Below the pieces are notes generated by a model that searched no databases, was not told where the DNA came from, and saw nothing but the letters and a program-made list of their open reading frames with translations. The translations under genes were made by a program, and so were the position numbers. A stretch of 10,227 bases of DNA. Origin: Bacillaceae bacterium. GTDB lineage: Bacteria > Bacillota > Bacilli > Bacillales_A > Planococcaceae. Within the stretch, counting starts at the first letter, position 1, and each line of letters begins with the position of its first letter. The DNA lies in the NCBI GenBank assembly GCA_030149685.1, contig JASLGI010000074.1:1-10227 (forward strand), given 5' to 3'. Below, one piece after another: positions 6,757-10,227 of the stretch.

Positions 6757-8463
6757 ATGACGCTTACATTTGAACAATACGAATATGTTCGTCCAAATAT
6801 GGATGAACTTGAACAACAATACGACCTTCTTCTTGAAGAATTTCGCCAAGGGAACTCTGTAGAAGCACAGAGCGAAACAATGAAAAAAATTAATGCGCTC
6901 GCTGCGGACTACTCCACACAAATGAACTTATCATACATTCGTTCATCAATTGATACGAATGATGAATTTTATCAAAAAGAGCGCGAGTTTTTTGATGAAG
7001 TAGGTCCTCGTTTCCAAAAGTTAACGACAGCTTATTATAAAGAATTGATGAACACTCCACATCGCGCTGCATTAGAAGAAAAATGGGGTACGCAATTATT
7101 CGCTTTAGCAGAATGTGAGATTCGTTCATTTTCTGAAGAAGTAATGCCTCTTTTACAAAAAGAAAATAAATTAACATCAGAATATGCAAAACTCGTCGCT
7201 AGTGCACAAATTGACTACGATGGAAAAACATATACATTGGCACAGCTCGGACCTTTAGCCGAATCAAAAGATCGCCAAGTTCGTAAAGATGTGATGAATG
7301 CTCAATATTCTTTCTACGTCCAACACCAAGAACAATTCGACCGTATTTATGACGACCTTGTAAAAGTACGCCATGAAATTGCAACGACACTCGGTTTTGA
7401 AAATTTCGTTGAGCTCGGTTATTTACGAATGCAACGTGTTGACTATGATAAACATATGGTCGCTCGTTACCGCAAACAAGTCGAAGAACATATCGTACCG
7501 ATCGCCACAGAGCTTTATAAACGCCAAGCAAAACGAATTGGCATTGAAGAAAAAGACTTCAAATTTTACGACCAAGCACTCGATTTCTTATCAGGTAACG
7601 CAACACCGAAAGGCTCACCTGAATGGATCATTGATAACGGGAAAAAAATGTATAAAGAACTTTCACCGGAAACGGATGAGTTCTTCACTTTCATGACAGA
7701 AAAACATTTAATGGACCTCGTAGCAAAGAAAGGGAAAGAAAGTGGAGGATATTGTACGTTTATCGATAATTACGAATCTCCTTTCATCTTCTCTAACTTT
7801 AACGGAACGTCTGGAGATATCGACGTATTAACACATGAAGCAGGACATGCTTTCCAAGTATATTCAAGTCGTCATATCGGAATTCCAGAATACATTTGGC
7901 CAACACATGAAGGTGCTGAAATCCACTCGATGAGTATGGAATTTTTCACATGGCCATGGATGGAACTCTTCTTTGAAGACGAAGCAGATAAATATAAATT
8001 TGCTCATTTAAGTGATGCATTATTATTCTTACCATACGGTGTAGCTGTTGACGAATTCCAACACGTCGTTTATGAAAATCCAGAAATGACACCGGCTGAA
8101 CGTAATGCTGCGTGGCGCGATATTGAGAAAAAGTATTTACCTTTCCGCGATTATGACGGCAATGAATACCTCGAATCCGGTGGTATTTGGCAACGTCAAA
8201 CACATATTTATGAAGTACCGTTCTATTACATCGACTATACGTTAGCGCAAGTTTGTGCGTTCCAGTTTTGGCATCGTTCACAAGAAGACTTTGAAGACGC
8301 TTGGAAAGATTATGTTCACCTCTGCTCACTCGGCGGTACACAATCATTTACAAACCTCGTCAAAGAAGCTGGACTTCAATCACCATTTGAAGAAGGCACT
8401 GTAAAAGAAACGATTCAACACGTGCAAGCATGGTTAGACAAAGTAGACGATACGAAATTATAA
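6757..8463 (+). CDS. M3 family oligoendopeptidase (PepF-like zinc metallopeptidase)
   Basis: This cytoplasmic zinc peptidase of family M3 (thimet/PepF group) probably degrades short peptides from protein turnover or uptake. The 568-residue product is soluble, with no signal peptide. The zinc site is HEAGH at residues 360-364 (His360 and His364 ligands, Glu361 catalytic). The third ligand is probably Glu388, in THEGAEIHSMSMEFF. A downstream Tyr-rich segment (YEVPFYYIDYTLAQ) matches the substrate-binding region of the family. The length fits the roughly 560-residue M3B oligoendopeptidase group; classical PepF is somewhat longer. ATG 6757 has AAAGGA eight bases upstream. It stands alone: divergent from yumC and closed by a strong hairpin 4 bases after the TAA. 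No damage seen. Physiological substrates cannot be read from sequence. Confidence 0.94.
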   Translation: MTLTFEQYEYVRPNMDELEQQYDLLLEEFRQGNSVEAQSETMKKINALAADYSTQMNLSYIRSSIDTNDEFYQKEREFFDEVGPRFQKLTTAYYKELMNTPHRAALEEKWGTQLFALAECEIRSFSEEVMPLLQKENKLTSEYAKLVASAQIDYDGKTYTLAQLGPLAESKDRQVRKDVMNAQYSFYVQHQEQFDRIYDDLVKVRHEIATTLGFENFVELGYLRMQRVDYDKHMVARYRKQVEEHIVPIATELYKRQAKRIGIEEKDFKFYDQALDFLSGNATPKGSPEWIIDNGKKMYKELSPETDEFFTFMTEKHLMDLVAKKGKESGGYCTFIDNYESPFIFSNFNGTSGDIDVLTHEAGHAFQVYSSRHIGIPEYIWPTHEGAEIHSMSMEFFTWPWMELFFEDEADKYKFAHLSDALLFLPYGVAVDEFQHVVYENPEMTPAERNAAWRDIEKKYLPFRDYDGNEYLESGGIWQRQTHIYEVPFYYIDYTLAQVCAFQFWHRSQEDFEDAWKDYVHLCSLGGTQSFTNLVKEAGLQSPFEEGTVKETIQHVQAWLDKVDDTKL

Positions 8464-8466
8464 GAC

Positions 8467-8508
8467 AAAACCCCTCATTAAGCGAAGTATCACTTAATGA
8501 GGGGTTTT
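8467..8508. terminator. Perfect two-way terminator between the M3 peptidase gene and fhs
   Basis: Arms AAAACCCCTCATTAAG (8467-8482) and CTTAATGAGGGGTTTT (8493-8508) pair perfectly over 16 bp around a 10-base loop. The outer A/T tracts give a U run in both directions, so the hairpin serves both converging genes. It starts 4 bases past the peptidase stop and ends 2 bases from the fhs stop. Confidence 0.95.
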
Positions 8509-8510
8509 CT

Positions 8511-10190
8511 TTACATAAGTCCTTTTGCGCGTCCTTTTTCATCTACGTCCATTTGAAGAGCTGCCGGACGTTCAGGTAAACCAGGCATCGTCATAATATC
8601 TCCTGTGAGACAGACGAGGAAACCTGCACCTACTTTTGGAACGATTGATCGAATCGTAATTTGAAAATCTTCCGGACGACCGAGCTTTTTCGGATCATCC
8701 GATAATGAGTATTGTGTTTTTGCCATACAAACAGGCAATTCATCCCAACCATTTTCAACAACTTTCGCTAAATCTTTTTTCGCTTGGTCGGTGAAGTGAA
8801 CGCCACTACCGCCATAAATACGACGGACGATTTCTTCAACTTTCTGTTCGACTGAGGCCTCTAAGTCATATAAAAGTTCAAAATCTTTTTCTTCTTCAAA
8901 CAATTCTAATACTTGTTCAGCTAATTCGACGCCACCTTTGCCGCCTTCTTCCCAAACTTTCGTTAAGGCTGCACGTACATGTCGTTTTTCACACCATTGT
9001 AAAACAGCGTCAATTTCTTCATCTGTATCTGTCACGAAATGATTTAAAGCGACAACTGGCTCTACTCCAAACGTACGAATCGTCTCAATATGTTTTTCTA
9101 AATTGACGATTCCTTTCATAACAGCATCTACATTTTGTTGTTGTAATGCATCTTTTTCAACGCCACCATGCATTTTCAATGCACGTACTGTCGCTACAAT
9201 GACGACTGCATCTGGTTCAAATTCAGCTGCCCGTGCTTTAATATTCATAAATTTCTCTGCACCGAGGTCTGACCCGAATCCTGCTTCAGTAATGACGATA
9301 TCTGCTAGTTTACGTGCTGTATCTGTTGCGATAACTGAATTACACCCATGAGCAATGTTTGCAAAAGGTCCTCCATGAACGAGTGCTGGTGTTCCACCGA
9401 TCGTCTGTACGAGGTTTGGTTTTAATGCTTCTTTTAATAAAAGAGCTAATGCCCCTTCGACTTGTAAATCTTTCACGTAAATTGGTTCGTCGTCATACGT
9501 ATAACCAATCATCATTTCTCCAAGTCGAACTTTTAAATCACTTAAATCTGTCGCTAAACAGAAAACCGCCATGACTTCTGATGCGACCGTAATATCAAAG
9601 TGATCTTCACGTGGTACTCCTTGTTTCTCTCCGCCTAATCCAACGATAACATTTCTTAATGCGCGATCATTCATATCGAGTACTCGATTCCACGTAATAC
9701 GACGCGGATCGATGTTTAACGCATTTCCTCGATGTATATGATTATCTATAAATGCACTCAATGCGTTGTTTGCTGCAGTAATCGCATGAATATCTCCAGT
9801 AAAATGTAAATTAATTTCTTCCATCGGAAGTACTTGTGAATATCCTCCGCCTGCTGCTCCTCCTTTAAGCCCCATTACTGGACCTAATGAAGGTTCACGC
9901 ATTGCAACCATTGCACGGTGGCCTAACACAGTAAATGCATCAGCTAATCCTACAGTTACAGTCGATTTCCCTTCGCCTGCTGGTGTCGGACTAATCGCTG
10001 TCACAAGTACTACCTTTCCATCAGCTATCTGTTGTTTTAAAGATGTCGGGTCAATTTTCGCTTTATAATGTCCATAAGGTTCTAACGCTTCATCTTCTAC
10101 TCCAATCATTGCTGCAATTTTTTCAATCGGTTCCATCTTTGCATCCATCGCAATATCCAAATCTGACTGATGTGTCGTTTTTGTCGTCAC
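8511..10190 (-). CDS. fhs: Formate-tetrahydrofolate ligase
   Basis: Fhs joins formate to tetrahydrofolate using ATP, giving 10-formyl-THF for purine and formyl-methionine synthesis. The 559-residue cytoplasmic product has the ATP-binding loop TPAGEGKST (69-77). Family segments include [19 protein letters not shown], the [13 protein letters not shown] region, and the C-terminal [18 protein letters not shown]. Length is that of the bacterial family (about 555-560). I chose the GTG at 10190: GGGAGG lies 7 nt upstream. The frame also contains an ATG at 10220, but that codon overlaps a TATAAT box (10219-10224) and would put the ribosome binding site inside the gene. The gene is monocistronic as far as visible and ends at the hairpin shared with the peptidase gene. 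All hallmark regions look intact. Confidence 0.97.
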   Translation of the reverse strand: MTTKTTHQSDLDIAMDAKMEPIEKIAAMIGVEDEALEPYGHYKAKIDPTSLKQQIADGKVVLVTAISPTPAGEGKSTVTVGLADAFTVLGHRAMVAMREPSLGPVMGLKGGAAGGGYSQVLPMEEINLHFTGDIHAITAANNALSAFIDNHIHRGNALNIDPRRITWNRVLDMNDRALRNVIVGLGGEKQGVPREDHFDITVASEVMAVFCLATDLSDLKVRLGEMMIGYTYDDEPIYVKDLQVEGALALLLKEALKPNLVQTIGGTPALVHGGPFANIAHGCNSVIATDTARKLADIVITEAGFGSDLGAEKFMNIKARAAEFEPDAVVIVATVRALKMHGGVEKDALQQQNVDAVMKGIVNLEKHIETIRTFGVEPVVALNHFVTDTDEEIDAVLQWCEKRHVRAALTKVWEEGGKGGVELAEQVLELFEEEKDFELLYDLEASVEQKVEEIVRRIYGGSGVHFTDQAKKDLAKVVENGWDELPVCMAKTQYSLSDDPKKLGRPEDFQITIRSIVPKVGAGFLVCLTGDIMTMPGLPERPAALQMDVDEKGRAKGLM

Positions 10191-10218
10191 ACGATGACCT
10201 CCCTTTCGTTCGTCTTTC

Positions 10219-10224
10219 ATTATA
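10219..10224 (-). promoter_or_regulatory. Probable -10 box of fhs
   Basis: TATAAT on the minus strand, about 29 bp before the GTG start and ahead of the GGGAGG ribosome binding site. The -35 position lies beyond the window edge and cannot be checked. Confidence 0.5.
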
Positions 10225-10227
10225 CAA

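Noticed and set aside
7946..8347. 133-codon minus-strand frame inside the peptidase gene
   Set aside because: Antisense shadow of a clearly coding, conserved gene; no ribosome binding site and no recognisable domain. The same applies to the other long antisense frames within cydA, pdaC, yumC and fhs.

Overview
The window looks like chromosomal DNA of a low-GC Gram-positive bacterium of the Bacillaceae type. It is AT-rich and has strong AAGGAGG-like ribosome binding sites. It carries Bacillus-type forms of several genes: short-Q-loop CydA, soluble HemAT, a DUF3298-plus-NodB deacetylase of the PdaC type, and a YumC-type ferredoxin-NADP reductase. I see no mobile element, CRISPR array, rRNA or tRNA. 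The species is not determinable from what I can see.

Layout. Bases 1-1515 (minus) hold the 5' end of cydB, cut by the window edge, and complete cydA, the two subunits of cytochrome bd quinol oxidase. A 326-bp non-coding stretch (1516-1841) lies upstream of cydA and contains two short perfect inverted repeats. Bases 1842-3143 (minus) hold the heme-based oxygen sensor HemAT. Its natural 5' end, with a near-perfect ribosome binding site and an ATG at 3143, is interrupted by an in-frame TAA at codon 14. The longest open frame therefore starts only at 3044. HemAT sits 18 nt behind a DUF368 membrane protein gene (3162-3989), whose family includes undecaprenyl-phosphate translocases. Divergent from it is pdaC (4179-5540, plus), a membrane-anchored peptidoglycan deacetylase. 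It converges on a yumC-type reductase (5588-6574, minus), with a two-way hairpin terminator between them. Divergent from that is an M3-family oligoendopeptidase (6757-8463, plus). It converges on fhs, formate-tetrahydrofolate ligase (8511-10190, minus), and a perfect 16-bp-stem hairpin separates the two.

How the genes relate. There is no single pathway. Two themes can be read. HemAT and cytochrome bd both deal with oxygen (sensing for movement, and high-affinity respiration) and lie in the same direction with no obvious terminator between them. The divergent DUF368/pdaC pair both concern the cell envelope (lipid carrier recycling and peptidoglycan modification) and share one 189-bp promoter region. 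YumC, the peptidase and Fhs are general metabolic genes.

I found no evidence of a previously undescribed multi-gene system. The most notable observation is the stop codon splitting hemAT. If position 14 is counted through the stop, the full frame puts the predicted heme-ligand histidine at 123 and the distal tyrosine at 70, the same numbers as in Bacillus subtilis HemAT. Several starts were moved from the longest open frame on ribosome-binding-site or promoter evidence (cydA, DUF368, fhs).
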